This document shows, one piece after another, positions 35,180-47,500 of a stretch of DNA of 64,000 nt. The stretch covers positions 15,556,501-15,620,500 of the forward strand of contig JAEOAD010000052.1 of assembly GCA_036365145.1 (NCBI GenBank), read 5' to 3'. This DNA is from Orientallactaga sibirica. Taxonomy: Eukaryota > Chordata > Mammalia > Rodentia > Dipodidae. The notes beneath the pieces are model-generated. The model had not been told where the DNA came from, made no database searches, and was given only the letters and a program-made list of their open reading frames with translations. Each line of letters begins with the position of its first letter. The first letter of the stretch is position 1. The position numbers and the translations under genes were made by a program.

Positions 35180-35325
35180 ACCAGGAGTGGTGGTTCTCAC
35201 CTTTAATTCCAAAACTCAGGAGGCTCAGGCAGGAGGATTGCCTTGAGTTCAAGGCCAGCCTGGGCTATAGAGTGAATCCCAGGACAGTATGGGCTACAGT
35301 GAGACCCTGGTTCAAAAAAAGCACA
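35180..35325 (+). repeat. Diverged B1
   Basis: AGGAGTGGTGGTTCTCACCT start and CAAAAAAAGC tail. 35326-35697 is unclassified. Confidence 0.7.
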
Positions 35326-35694
35326 ATTCATTTTCATATTGCATTAGAGTATAATTTCCCCTCTCCTTCCCAAAAAAGAATAGAAAAACCAAATAACCTT
35401 TACCAAACAATGATTACAGCTTAAAACTTCGGGAATCATTTACATTCCCATCATGCCTTGAAATCAGTAATCTTAGAGTTTACTGTCTCCCAGAGCCATT
35501 TGGTCCTTCCTAGAGAAAACCAAGCATCCCTCGTTTACCCACAAACAAAAAGTTGTAGTCACATAGCTGGAATGCATACATATACAGACAGCAGACACTG
35601 GCATATTTATACTGAAAATGCCACACTCTGCAACATATGCAGTCAGAGAGAGAGATAGATGATCATAATTTGTCACACCCAACAAACAGGTTCT

Positions 35695-35697
<3 letters not shown>

Positions 35698-35725
<28 letters not shown>

Positions 35726-36780
35726 GAGGTAGGGTTTCACTCTAGCCCAGACTGACCTGGAATTCACTATGTAGTCTCAGGATGGCCTTGAACTCACTGC
35801 AATCCTCCTACCTCTGCCTCCCAAGTGCTGGGATTAAAGGCGTGTGCCATGACACCTAGCTCTACTTTTCCTTTTATTTTTTTATTTTTTTTTTAATTTT
35901 TCTAGGTAGGGTCTCACTCTAGCTCAGGCTGACCTGGAATTCACTATGTAGTCTCAGGGTGGCCTTGAACTCATGACAATCCTCCTACCTCTGCCTCCAG
36001 AGTGCAGGGATTAAAGGTGTGCGCCACCACGCCCGGCTTTCTTTTTTTTTGTTATAAGGTCACTCTGTAGCTCAAGCAGGCCTTGAACGCACAGTGATCC
36101 TCCTACCTCAGCTTCCCGAGTGCTGGGATTAAAGCATGTCTGACTTCAATTATAGTTTTTGTTTGTTTGTTTTTTTGAGGTAGGGTTTCACTCTAGTCCA
36201 GGCTGACCTGGAACTCACTATGAAATCTCAGGATGGCCTCGAAGTCATGGTGATCCTTTTACCTCTGCTTCCTGAGTGCTGGAATTAAAGGCGTGTGCCA
36301 CCACGCCTGACTCAATTATAGTTTTTATTTTATTTTATTTTTTGCTTATTTTTTATTTACTTATTTGAGAGCAATAGACAGAGAAAGAGGCAGAGAGATA
36401 GAGAATGGGTGCACCAGGGCCTCCAGCCACTGCAAACAAACTCCAGAGGCATACGCCATCTTGTGCATCTGGCTTATGAGGGTCCTGGAGAATTGAGCCT
36501 CGAACCGGGGTTCTTAGGCTTCATAGGCAAGTGCTTAACCACTAAGCCATCGTTCTAAGCCTCGATTATAGTTTTTAAATTTTCTTATTTATTTGCAAGT
36601 AGGAAGAGAGGGAGATAGGATGAGATAGAATGGGTGCACATGGCCTCTTGTCTGTAATTGAACTTTAGATGCATTGCCACTTTGTGCATCTGGCTTTACA
36701 TGGGGACTGGGAAATCAAACTGAGGCAGGCAGCCTTTATAAGGAAGTACCTTTAACTGCTGATCTATCTCCCAGACCCAC
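35698..36780 (-). repeat. Antisense B1 and B2 cluster
   Basis: B1 35698-35862, 35870-36038, 36040-36145 (old) and 36161-36311; B2a 36330-36561; old B2 36590-36780. TCAATTATAGTTTTT occurs at 36146, 36312 and 36562. Confidence 0.8.
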
Positions 36781-37282
36781 ATTGCACAGTTTTTGAACTG
36801 GAAAAGACTTCAGAGATTTAATTCTGTGATGGATGTCTTCATTTCATAATTAGAGTGACATCCAGAGAGAAGGACTAACTTTCTCAAGGTTACGTGTGAG
36901 GTCTAGACTAACTCTTCTAACTCCCCACTCAGGGTGTACACCATTACTATTCCTGATACACCAGCTCCCTTTTCAATTTAAAATGTACATCTACAGACAG
37001 ACCAAAGCCTTAGATGACATCCATGTTCTCCCACAGGTGATGTCAAGTAATCGCTATCCTCCCCTTCCCCCAACATGTACATTACACGTGACTAGAAATC
37101 CTAGAAGCCCAGTTTTATCCGTCTGTGCTCCCCAGGATAGACATTTCAGGGAGGTAGGAGGTGGTAGGTTTCCAGCTAGAGAGGCTGCTTCAAGTCCTTG
37201 TCTTCTGCCACCTGCAACTCCAGACACTGTCCACTGAGGCCAGGCAAACGGCACCTCTGCCTCATCATAATAGCTCTTTGGG
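36781..37282. other. Unclassified with MIR remnant
   Basis: 36820-36910 resembles a plus-strand MIR core (TTCATTTCATAATTAGAGTG, CTCAAGGTTACGTGTGAGGT). The rest holds nothing recognised. Confidence 0.45.
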
Positions 37283-37741
37283 TCACTGTAAGATTTGTTG
37301 TTGTTGTTGTTTGTTTTTGGAGGTAGGGTCTCACTCTAGTCCAGGCTGATCTGGATGGAATTCACCATATAGTCTCAGGGTGGCTTCAAACTCATGATGA
37401 TCTACCTCTGCTGGGATTAAAGGTGTGTACCACCATGCCCGGCCTTTTCTCTTTTTTTTTTTTTTTTTTTAAATTTTTTAATTTTTTAAATTTATTTTTG
37501 GAGAGAGAGACAGAGAGAGATAGACAGAGAGGAAGAGGGAGACAGAGATGGGCGCGCCAGCAGCTGCTGTGAATGAAATCCAGATGCGTGCGCCCCCTTG
37601 TGGGCAAGTGCAGCATTGCGCCCTTGCCTCACTTTGCATCTGGCTAAACGTGGGACCTGGAGATTGGAACCGCTGGAGATTGGAACCAGCATTCTTAGGC
37701 TTAGGAGGCAGGCGCCTTAGCCACTAAGCCATCTCTCCAGC

Positions 37742-37807
<66 letters not shown>

Positions 37808-37837
37808 CTTTCTTTCCTTCTTCCTTCCTTCCTTCCT

Positions 37838-37876
<39 letters not shown>

Positions 37877-38079
37877 CTTTTTTTTTTTTTTTTTTGAGAT
37901 TAAGGTCTCACTCTAGCCCAGGCTGACTTGCAATGCACTATGTAGTCTCAGGCTGGCCTCAAATTCATGGCAATCCTCTTACCTCTGCCTCCTGAGTGCT
38001 GGAAATAAAGGCATGTGCAACCCCATCTGGCTTTGAATTTTTTAAAAAATTTATTTTTTATTTTATTTTTATTTATTTG

Positions 38080-38128
<49 letters not shown>

Positions 38129-38725
38129 GAGAGAATGGGCACGCCAGGGCCTCCAGCCACTGCAAATGAACTTTAGATGCATGCGTCCCCTTGTGCATCT
38201 GGCTTACGTGGGTCCTAGGGAATCGAAACTGGGTCGTTTGGCTTTGCAGCAAACACCTTAACTGCTAAGACATCTCTCCAGCCAGAATTTTATTATTTAT
38301 TTATTTGACAGAGAAAGGGAGGGGAGAGAGAGAATGGACATGCCAGGGCCTCAAGCCACTGCAAATGAACTCCAGACGCATGCATCCCCTTGCACATCTG
38401 GCTAACGTGGGTCCTGGGGAATCAAACCTGGGTCCTTTGGCTTTGCAGTAAACACCTTAACTGCTAAGCCATCCCTCCAGCCCCAGTCTGAATTTTTAAT
38501 TTGAATACTGTCTGGCACATGGTAAGTGGTGTGCTGCATAAAAATTTTTACTATCTTTTTTTGTATAGTTTTAAAAAATATTTTATTTTTATTTATTTAT
38601 TTGACAGAGAGGGAGAGAGAGAGAATGGACATGCCAGGGCCTCCAGCCACTGCAAACAAACTCCAGATGCATGCGCAGCCTTGTGCATCTGGTTTATGTG
38701 GATCCTGGGGAATTGAACCGGGGCA
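37283..38725 (-). repeat. Antisense SINEs and a long pyrimidine tract
   Basis: Truncated B1 37283-37444. B2b 37470-37742 with two 16-bp units (37657-37688). (TTTC)n-type tract 37741-37878. B1 37880-38032. B2a 38060-38285 and 38290-38484. Truncated B2a 38580-38725. Confidence 0.83.
37741..37878. repeat. Pure pyrimidine microsatellite (TTTC/TTCC/TC)
   Basis: About 138 bp of nearly uninterrupted pyrimidines on the plus strand between two SINEs. Confidence 0.9.
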
Positions 38726-39089
38726 TGTGGATCAATCAGTACTGCACTGACTTAATCACGGACCACCGAAGAGAAATCTCTTTCAGCCGTGTAGAAGAGG
38801 AAGAACCGTGTCTATCTTGTTCACCAATCTCCAGCGAGGCTGGCAGGATGCGTGGCTGTGGGGGAGTTGTTAATTGTTAATTGGTTAATTGTTGAGTAAA
38901 TGTTGAATGAATAGTTCCTACAAGACTATACAGTTCCAAACAGAACTAGTCCTAGGCTGGCCTTCCACCGGCCTCGCAACGTCCCCAGCTCCTTCCAGGT
39001 GCCGCAGCACTGCCCCTGGGCCTCGCATTCCCAGGGACCCTGTGTAAAATCCCCATAGGGCCACTTGGTGGCTCCAGGAGGGACTAGCG
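38726..39089. other. Unclassified flank of CpG island 1
   Basis: First non-repeat DNA after the 11-kb SINE block. Nothing recognised. Confidence 0.5.
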
Positions 39090-39930
39090 TTTGCTCGTCT
39101 CCCGTTTTGGGCCAGGCTTTCCTTACTCGGATTCCCAAGCGAAGGAAGTGTTGGTCTTCCCGCTGCCGGCGCCCTGGGCTTCCGGAGGCGGCACGTTCAG
39201 CAGCCAGACGCCCAGCGAGGCCCGCATCCATCCGCTCCGACGCCCCGCGCCTCCCGCCTTCTGGCTCGGCCGGGTGGCGGCTCGGGCACGTGCCAGCGTC
39301 TGCGCCCCCTCCCGGGCGCTGGGCGCGGAGCCCGGGCCGGCCAGGAGGGGAAATCCCTGGGAAGCCATTGTTGTCGCGTCCCCTGGTGTCGTCATCGCCG
39401 AGGCGAGGCGGAGGCCCGGGTTCCTCCCCGTGCCGGTGCCCGGGCCCGTGCCCGCGCTGGCGCACCGCCGCGGGCCAGGCGCGCTCGGTGCCCGCGCCTC
39501 GGGCGGCCGCGCACTCGGGGCCCGGGACGCCCCGTCAGGCGGCGGCTCCCGAAAACCGACGGCGTTGGCGGAGACGAGCCCGGGCTCTGCTTAGCCCGAC
39601 GGGGACATGAGTTCCAGCCGCGCTCTGACGTGGGCGAGCAAGGTGACCTTGGCCGGTGGCTCCCCTCGAGCCGCCTGTTTGTCCTCCTGTGACGCGAACA
39701 GAGAGCTGAGGCCCCGCGGCCCCGAGCCCCCGGGGAGGCTGACGGGGCAGAGCCCGGGCCCGGGGTCGCCGCCGCCGGGTGTGGACGCGAGGGATCGCGG
39801 GCTCTGCTCTCCGCGCCGCCCGCCCGCAAACCCGGGCTCGAGTCGAGCCGCACTCTTCCCCCGCCCGCAGCAGCCCGCCGCCGCCGCCGGCCTAATCCGT
39901 TTTAAGCCTCACCTCCTCCGCGAAGCTCTC
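39090..39930. promoter_or_regulatory. CpG island 1 upstream of SLC30A3
   Basis: Strongly GC-rich and CpG-dense, about 1.5 kb before the exon-1 island. It contains long but unsupported ORFs on both strands (up to 181 codons), which is expected from composition. No coding exon is recognised. It may be an alternative SLC30A3 promoter or the promoter of a non-coding RNA. Confidence 0.65.
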
Positions 39931-40859
39931 CCAGGTTAACCCCATCCCTTCCAGCCTCTCCCCCCCGCCCCCTAGCAGGCCCCAGGTTTCTTTCTAATTT
40001 TTGTTTCTGGCAGTGAACACACAGTCTCATTATTTGGAATAGCTGGGTCGAGGCCAGCTGTCCATCCCCAGGACCCTAAATTCTGAAGGATGCGGTTAAA
40101 TGGGTTTCGCGATTGGGGCTCGCTAGCCACCCCCACCCTCAGCTCCTTCCTATTCCTGCTCCTTCTCTCCCCTCCTCCTACGGACCCTCCTCTTCACAGC
40201 CTGTCACAGCCTAGAATGCACAATCCAGTCCCCACCCTCTTTTCATTCGCCAGTGGCGGCACCGGCAGGTGCGAGGAGTAGAGAGCCAGAGCACTGAGCA
40301 TTTCAAGTTTCCACTCCAGCCTTGGCCACGTAAGTCACTCCTCTGGGCTTTAGTCTCCCCAAAACGAGCAGCCCCAAAGCTGCAACAGAATGCAAGCAAG
40401 CAATCCTCTCCCTGACAAGTTGCACGCAGCCTCCCTCAACTCACTGGCTTGTGACCCCAAGGAAGGGGCAACGCTGCTCCTGCTGCCGCAGCCTCAGTGA
40501 CAGGACCACGTCCCACACTCATCAGCCCTGCAGGCTCCCTCATCTGACCTGGAAGGGGAAGGACCGGGCTCCAGCCTAGGCTCTTTATTCATGGCCTCCA
40601 TCATCTTGCACACGTCTGGGTCTTAGTTTCGTCATCTGGAAGTAGGGCTAGTAATGGGTTGAAGGACAGCACAATGCTTTCTCGCACCCAAGGCCCCTGT
40701 TGTAATAAAAGAAGGGATATTCGGTGGCACAGGGTTCGGCAGCACATTCTGCTCCCCAGTTCCTACCCCAGGGCCTCCACAGCGGGGGTTTCTGGCGGGA
40801 GTCCTGGAGTTGTTCAGGATGTGTCACTGCTCACCACAGATTCTATCTGGTCCTCTCGA
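39931..40859. other. Sequence between the two CpG islands
   Basis: SINE-free. MIR-like antisense stretches at about 40300-40385 and 40615-40665. No exon recognised. Confidence 0.45.
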
Positions 40860-41228
40860 GACGGGCTTGGCACGCGTTTCTGCCTGCACGTGGGGGGCCA
40901 GGGCCACAGAGTGACTGGGTGGCGGGGCCCACCCCTAGGCGGGCATGCAAAGGGAGGTGTACCTTGGGCGAAAGTTGGTCCTAGGAAGGTCGGCGGGTTA
41001 AGGAGGTTGGCTTGGAACAGGTGGGAGGGACTTGGGTTGTGGGTGGGGCTGGCTCGCCCCGGCTGCGGGGCCGTGGAGATGGAGCGTTCTGTGGACCCCC
41101 GGCGGGGGTGCGCTCGGGTGGTCCCCACCGCGCTCGGGCGCGGGGAGATGGGGCTTTGGCTATGCGGCTGGGCCCTGGGGGAGAGACTCGGGAGCCTGGA
41201 GGCGGGGCTTGGGGAGCTCGCCCCACGC

Positions 41229-41238
41229 GGGGCGGGGC
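41229..41238 (+). promoter_or_regulatory. SLC30A3: Sp1-type GC box
   Basis: GGGGCGGGGC about 190 nt before the start codon. Further GGCGGGG motifs lie nearby at about 41200. This fits a TATA-less CpG-island promoter. Confidence 0.5.
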
Positions 41239-41423
41239 TCCCTGGGCCGCGGGATCTGCAGTTCGGACTCCGCGCGCCACGGTTGTCGCCGCAGTTCCCT
41301 CCACTCTGGTGGCCCCGCGGGCCTGCGGGGATCCCGGGCCCTCGAGCCGCGGCACCGGGCGCGAGGCGGGCCTCGCCTCTCTTTCCCCTCGCCGGGGCCT
41401 AGACGGCCAGGGCAGCGGCGGAC

Positions 41424-41518
41424 ATGGAGCCTTCTCCGGCCACCGGGGGCTCGGAGACCACTCGCCTGGTGAGCCCCCGGGATCGCGGCGGCGCCGGCGG
41501 CGGCCTGCGTTTGAAGAG
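41424..41518 (+). CDS. SLC30A3: SLC30A3 coding exon 1
   Basis: ATG at 41424 in a GC-rich context (GGACATGG). 31 codons plus two bases to an AAGAG|GTAGGA donor. Encodes the poorly structured Gly/Arg-rich cytosolic start. Confidence 0.96.
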
Positions 41519-44500
41519 GTAGGACAGAGCTGGCTGGCCCTGTGCCCGGGGGCGCCCCGCTCCTGCCATCGGGCCATTTCGTGGAGTCCCTCGCGCGGCG
41601 CGGCCCGGCCCGCCTCCCCAGCGCACCGCGGCGCCGGCTTCGTTCCCTCCGGATGCACGGAGCACGGGGCCGGTCAGCCGGCCACCCGCTAACCTTCTCC
41701 AGCCACCTCGCTGTCTCCCGGCCCGCGTCCCAAGCTTCCGGACCCTCGGTCGCCCCCGCAGCGACGAGAGTGGCTGTCGCTCCGTCGGACGCGGCGGCGC
41801 CGGGGCCGCGGGGTCCGTCCGCATTGCCCAGGGCGCTGGCCGCCGGGGCGTCTCTCTGGCCGGGCCTCGGAGCCCCAGCCGTGGGCCGGGGTCGGGGCGC
41901 CCCCTCCAGCCGCGGCCAGTGGTGGGCCCCCGGCCCGGAGGATGGGTCTGGCTCGGCGGGCCGCCGGTCTCCCGCGCTCCGGGAGAGCGAGGGGGCGGCG
42001 AGGAAGGAGCAGGTGCGGGCTGGGCGGCGGGGGGTATTCCCGGCTCCGCACAGACGGGGCCGGGGGCGGCGAGGTGTGAAACGAGGCGCGCCGAGCGGCC
42101 GGGACAGCGGGCCGGGGGCGGCGGGAGAACCGCCTCCGCACTCTGCAGGCCTCCCGCTCAGCCGGCCACCCGCCGGCTCCGTCTGCCCTGCCCCTGCCCC
42201 TGCCCCTCGGAGCGGCCACCGCACCAGGCCTCTGCTGGCCATTTTGTCTGTGTGTGTTGGCTGACCGTCCGTTTGTCTCCAGAATTTGACAGGGTCTCTG
42301 GCGTTTTCTCTTCCTCCATCTCTCCCAATCTTTCTGTTTATCGCCTGGCCCCGCTTCTTTTGTCTGTGTGGTCTTCTGTAGGTTTCCAGCTCTTTCCTTG
42401 GGAGGGGGCGTAAATCCTAAGTGGGGGGCGGGAAGGAGAGAGCAGAAGGCAGGAAAAGCGCCTTCCTGCAGGGGACTGCAGAGGTGGGCAGCTGTGGGGC
42501 TCCAGCTGTGGCCCTAGCATCCTTTCACATACCCTTTTGACTTTGCGTCAGCTTCTTCTGCCTTGACCGAGACACCCCAGTAGGTCACTCTTCTCCCTAC
42601 TCCCTATCATCATTGGTTGTTTGTTGGGGGTTTCAAGGGACCGGTGAAAGAAACAGTGCCTTCCCCAGCCCCCATCGATAGAATGTAGCCACACTCAAAC
42701 AGTGAGGCCTCTTTAGTGCCCAATGCATGATGAACAAAAGGAGGAAGGCAGCCTGTTGATGGGTGCTTGTGCTGTGTCTGACAAGGCCAGGGAAGGCGTC
42801 TTGCCTGATGCCCCCAAACCACCTGGCCTCTGCTCTTCAGACTGCATCACTGTCTCCCAGACCATTTTCATCCTCATATGACCATTAGTCACCAAACCCT
42901 GCAGGATTCTCCCAGAGGCTCTGCCTACTTACCTGCTCCTCCTCTCACACCGTCCTTGACAGAGCCTGTGATCTAGACCCCCTGCCACCTCCTCTCTTTC
43001 CTCCACCCCATCAACAAGGTCACTTCAACATTAAGATATTTGCTCTGCCAATCAGTGCATCTCCCTTTATCTTCCTTTGAGCACATCGTTTTCTCCCCAG
43101 CCCTTCCTCTGGTACCTCACACTCAAACTCCAAGCTGCAACTCTTGCCATCATCACTCCACATGTCTGGAGTCCCTTTTCCACATAGGGCTCATGTCTTC
43201 TGTGAAGCCACCTTACTCCTTTAAGAGTTGGTCACTTTGTCCCCTGTGTGCCTCCTTTCACTAGTAGAAGTCATGTTACCTGACTCTCACACTAGATTAG
43301 CATCCTGGCGCACCTCATGGAACCAATGAAATGGGCTTTGAAGCCTTCCTCGTTTCCCCTTCTCTTCTGGAAGAATCATGCACACCTGAGATTTTTGGGT
43401 CTTGGAGGTAGCTATTTATTTATTTAAATTTATTGATAACATCCATGCTTTTCATTCTAATCTGCCTTCCAGCACTTGAATTTTCTCTACAAGCACTATG
43501 TGCCCCCTCTTCTTCACTGCCAACCTCAGCTCACCCTCAGCAGAGCTCTCTCCAGTCAGAAGGCCTCCAGCGCCTCTCACTTCACTGCTGTGATCATGTG
43601 CCACCTGGTCAGTTTTCCTCATGGGTATTCTTATCACACCTCCATGACTACACTGGAGCTGTATTTTCTGTTTGGGTCCTTTATTCTATGGAAGGTTCTG
43701 CCCTTGCTGGTGTTCAAGATGAGCAGTGGTGCAGGGGTCAGAAGTCAGCCTAAGCCCTGCCCCTAGCATCCGTAAGTAAGGTCCCAGACACATCACCAAA
43801 GGAAGCTCATGGCTTTGTGCTGTGAAGGGGGCTTCAGACCAGGTGGGTGTTAACAAAGACTTGGGGCTAGCTAACGTGTAGCAGACTCCAAATCCAATGT
43901 TCTGCCACTCTCACCCTCAGCCATAGGAAAGCAGCACCTTTCCTCTCTTGCTCTCTTCCTCCTTCTTCTTTTTTTCTTTTTTCTTTTTTTGGGTCTCACT
44001 CTAGTTCAGGCTGACCCGGAATTCACTATGTAGTCTCAGGGTGGCCTCAAACTCTGGCGATTCTCCTACCTCTGTGTCCCAAGTGCTAGGATTAAAGGCG
44101 TGTGCCACCATGCCCGGCTTCTCTCTTTCTTTCTATTTACTTATTTTATTTGAGGGAGAGATAGAGACAGAAAGAATGAGAGAGAGACAGAATGGGCACA
44201 CCAGGGCCTCCAGCCACTGCATAAGAACTCCAGACACATGTGCTACTTTGTCCCTCTGGTTTACTTGGGTCCTGGGAAATTGAAACTGGGTCCTTTGGCT
44301 TTGCAGGCAAGTGCCTTAACCGCCAAGTCATCCCTCCAATCCCCTTTTTATTTTATTTATTTATTTATTGGTTTTTCAAGGTAGGGTCTCACCACTCTGA
44401 CCCAGGCTGACCTGGAATTAACTTTGTAGTCTCAGGGTGACCACGAATTCACAGCGATCCTCCTACCTCTGCCTCCCGAGTGCTGGGATTAAAGGTGTGC

Positions 44501-47500
44501 ACCACCACGCCCGGCTCCCCTTTTAATTTTTGAGACAGGACCTTCCTGTGTAGTCCAGGCTGATTTTTTTTTTTTTTTGAGGTAGGGTTTCACTCTAGTC
44601 CAGGCTGACCTGGAATTCACTAGTCTCAGGGTGGCCTTGAACTCACAGTGATCTTCCTACCTCTGCCTCCCAAGTGCTGGGATTAAAGGCATGGCTTTTT
44701 TTTTTTTCCGGTTGTCCAGGCTGATCTTGAACTCACAATCCTCCTGCCTCAATTGCCAAAGTGCTGGGATTATACGCATGAACCATCATGCCAGACTTCA
44801 TCCTCTCAAAGGACAGCACTTGTACTTCCTGTCTAGGGACAAGGCTTAGGGTCTGAGGTTGGAGGCACTGGGAACGTGGCTGAGAGGAGGAAAGGTACAC
44901 TAAGACCAGGTGTGTTTGTCACACTTTCACACCACCTTCCCTCAAGTTGCCTTCACCCGTCCTCAAAATCTTTCCCATTCTTCAAGGCTCTCATCATGTG
45001 GTTTTTGCTATTCCAGCCAGAACTTACCCAGTAGCACTGGGATTGCTTCAACAGCAAGTCTGCTGTGTGTGATAGTGTCAAGTCCGCAGAACTCAGCAAA
45101 GATGTCCACTCACTGACATTCCTTCTGGTGCTTGTCATAGTGCAGGACTTTGGTCAGCATCTAGTCTAGTCTAAGCTCCACCACCTTCCAGCTGTGAGGC
45201 TCCCATCAGTCCTCTGCTCTTTGAACCTCACACTTCGAGTTCACTTGTTAAAATTTTAGCCCACGCTGCTACAAGGGTCCTTTCATTGGTCAGCTTCTAT
45301 GGCTCTAGGTGTAGAAGGCAAGAGTGATTGGGTCCAAACTGTTCATTTGGGTACTATGCCTGGGAAAGAGGCAGAGGGTCTGACGCTCTGAGAATGAATA
45401 AGTCATCTTGTGAGCAGGCCTCAGATTGAATGTGTCCCTTGCCTCAGTCTTTTCACAGAGCCCTCAGAGCCCTTCCCTGAGGAGCCCAAGCCTGAGCCAA
45501 TGGCCTTCCATCACTGCCACCAGGACCCCTTGCTACAGCCAGGCCTCTCTCCTGAGAGGCTACACGCCCGGAGGCAGCTGTATGCTGCCAGTGCGGTGTG
45601 TTTTGTCTTCATGGCCGGGGAGGTGGTCGGTAAGTTGGGGAGCACCTCTCCGACCCTGTGCTCCTATCACTTTCCTAAGCCACTCTCCAACCAGAGTCCA
45701 GGGTTCCTGGGTGAAGAGGCAGAGAATGAGGATGGCTGGGAAGGGGTGATGAGGACAGAACACCAAGGGGGGGGGATTCAGAACTAACCAGCATGGGGTT
45801 TGTGGGCCAGGGTTTTGTATGAGCTGCACTTTTAAAAACACCATATTGGGGTTGGGCATGGTGGTGTACGCCTTTAATCCCAGCACTTGGGAGGCAGAGG
45901 TAGAAGGATCACAGTGAGTTGGAGGCCACCCTAAGACTACAGAGGGATTCCAGGTCAGCCTGAGCTAGAATGACACCCTGCCTCAAGAAACCAAAAAACA
46001 AAAAAATAAATAATAAAAAAAAATAGAAACACTATTTGGGGCTGGAGAGATGGCTTAGTGGTTAAGACACTTGCCAGCAAAGCCAAAAGACCCACGTTCG
46101 ATTCCCCAGTACCCACATAAAACCAGATGCACAAGGTGTTGCTGGAGTCTGGAGTTCATTTGCAGTGGCTAGAGGCCCTGGCATGCCCATTCTCTCTCTC
46201 ATAAATAAATAGAAAGAACGAAAGAAAGAAAGATAAGAAAAGAAAGAAAAGGGAGGAAAGAAGGAAGAAGATACTTAAAAAAAAAAAAAGAAAGAAAAGC
46301 TGGGTGTGGTGGTGCATGCCTTTCATCCCAGCACTCACAGCACTCTGGAGGCAGAGGTAGGAGGATCATCATGAGTTCAAGGCCACCCTGAGACTACATA
46401 GTGAATTATAGGTCAGCCTAGGTTAGAGCAAGACCCTATCTCGAAAAACCAAAAAAACAAAACCAAAGAAAGAAAGAGAACACTATTTTGGGCCAGGCCT
46501 GGTAGCCATGTCTTTAATCTCAACATTCAACATTTAATCTCAACATAGTGCAGGACTGATTTCTTTTTTTTTTTTTTTTTTTTTTTGAGGTAGGGTTTCA
46601 GCCTGGGCTCGAGCGAGACCTAACCTCAAAAAACAAAAAACAAAAACCAACAAAAAGAACACTATTTTCAGATGGACGTGGTGATTCACACCTGTATGTC
46701 TAGGGACAAGGCTTAGGGTCTTTCAGCTTTCAAGAGGCCAAGATAAGGGGGAATCTCTATGAATGCAAGGCAAGCCTGGCCTACAGAGTTAGTTTTATTT
46801 TTTAAAGTTTTATTTATTTGAGAATCAGAGAGAGAAACAGACAGAGAATGGGCACACCAGGGCCTCTAGCCACTGCAAAAGAAATCCAGGTGCATGCGCC
46901 ACCTTGTGCATCTGGCTTATGTGGGTCCTGGGGAATCAAACCAGGGTCCTTTGGCTTTGCAGGCAAATGCTTTCGCTGCTAAGCCGTCTCTCCAGTCAAG
47001 AATCAAATATATTATAGAAAGACTAGAAAATGTGGACAAGTGAGAAAAAATAAACTACCTAATGCTATTGCCTGAGTCATTTTGGTATATTTATTTCTAC
47101 TGATTTGTTTTCATGCCTTTACTGCATTTTTCCCAGAGAACCAGACTACATTTTGCCTTTGCAGGTGGGTATTTGGCACACAGCCTGGCTATTATGACCG
47201 ATGCTGCCCACTTGCTGGCAGATGTGGGCAGCATGATGGGCAGCCTTTTTTCCCTTTGGCTCTCCACTCGACCAGCCACTCGCACCATGACCTTCGGCTG
47301 GCACCGCTCAGGTAAGTCCTCTGCATGACCTGATGGCCCTCGAGTCCTGTCAGAAGGTGCCTTTCAGGGTCCTGAGCAGAGCCCTAACGACTGGCCTCTC
47401 CCTGCAGAGACTCTGGGGGCTTTGGCCTCTGTGGTCTCCCTTTGGATGGTCACTGGCATCCTCCTGTACCTGGCCTTCATCCGTCTGCTGCACAGTGACT

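Larger units (their letters stand above)
40860..42240. promoter_or_regulatory. SLC30A3: CpG island 2 spanning SLC30A3 exon 1
   Basis: High GC with frequent CpG, and GC boxes such as GGGGCGGGGC at 41229. The SLC30A3 start codon lies inside it, so the main promoter and 5' UTR most likely fall within 41000-41423. The 3' half covers the start of intron 1. Long ORFs on both strands (up to 360 codons) are composition artefacts. Confidence 0.8.

Noticed and set aside
38926..39853. Long overlapping ORFs on both strands (150-180 codons)
   Set aside because: They lie in a CpG island where stops are rare, have no recognisable domain, and open frames occur on both strands at once.
40659..42413. ORFs up to 360 codons around SLC30A3 exon 1
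   Set aside because: Composition artefact of the CpG island. The real frame is the 31-codon SLC30A3 exon; the 360-codon frame runs antisense to it and has low-complexity Arg/Pro/Gly content.
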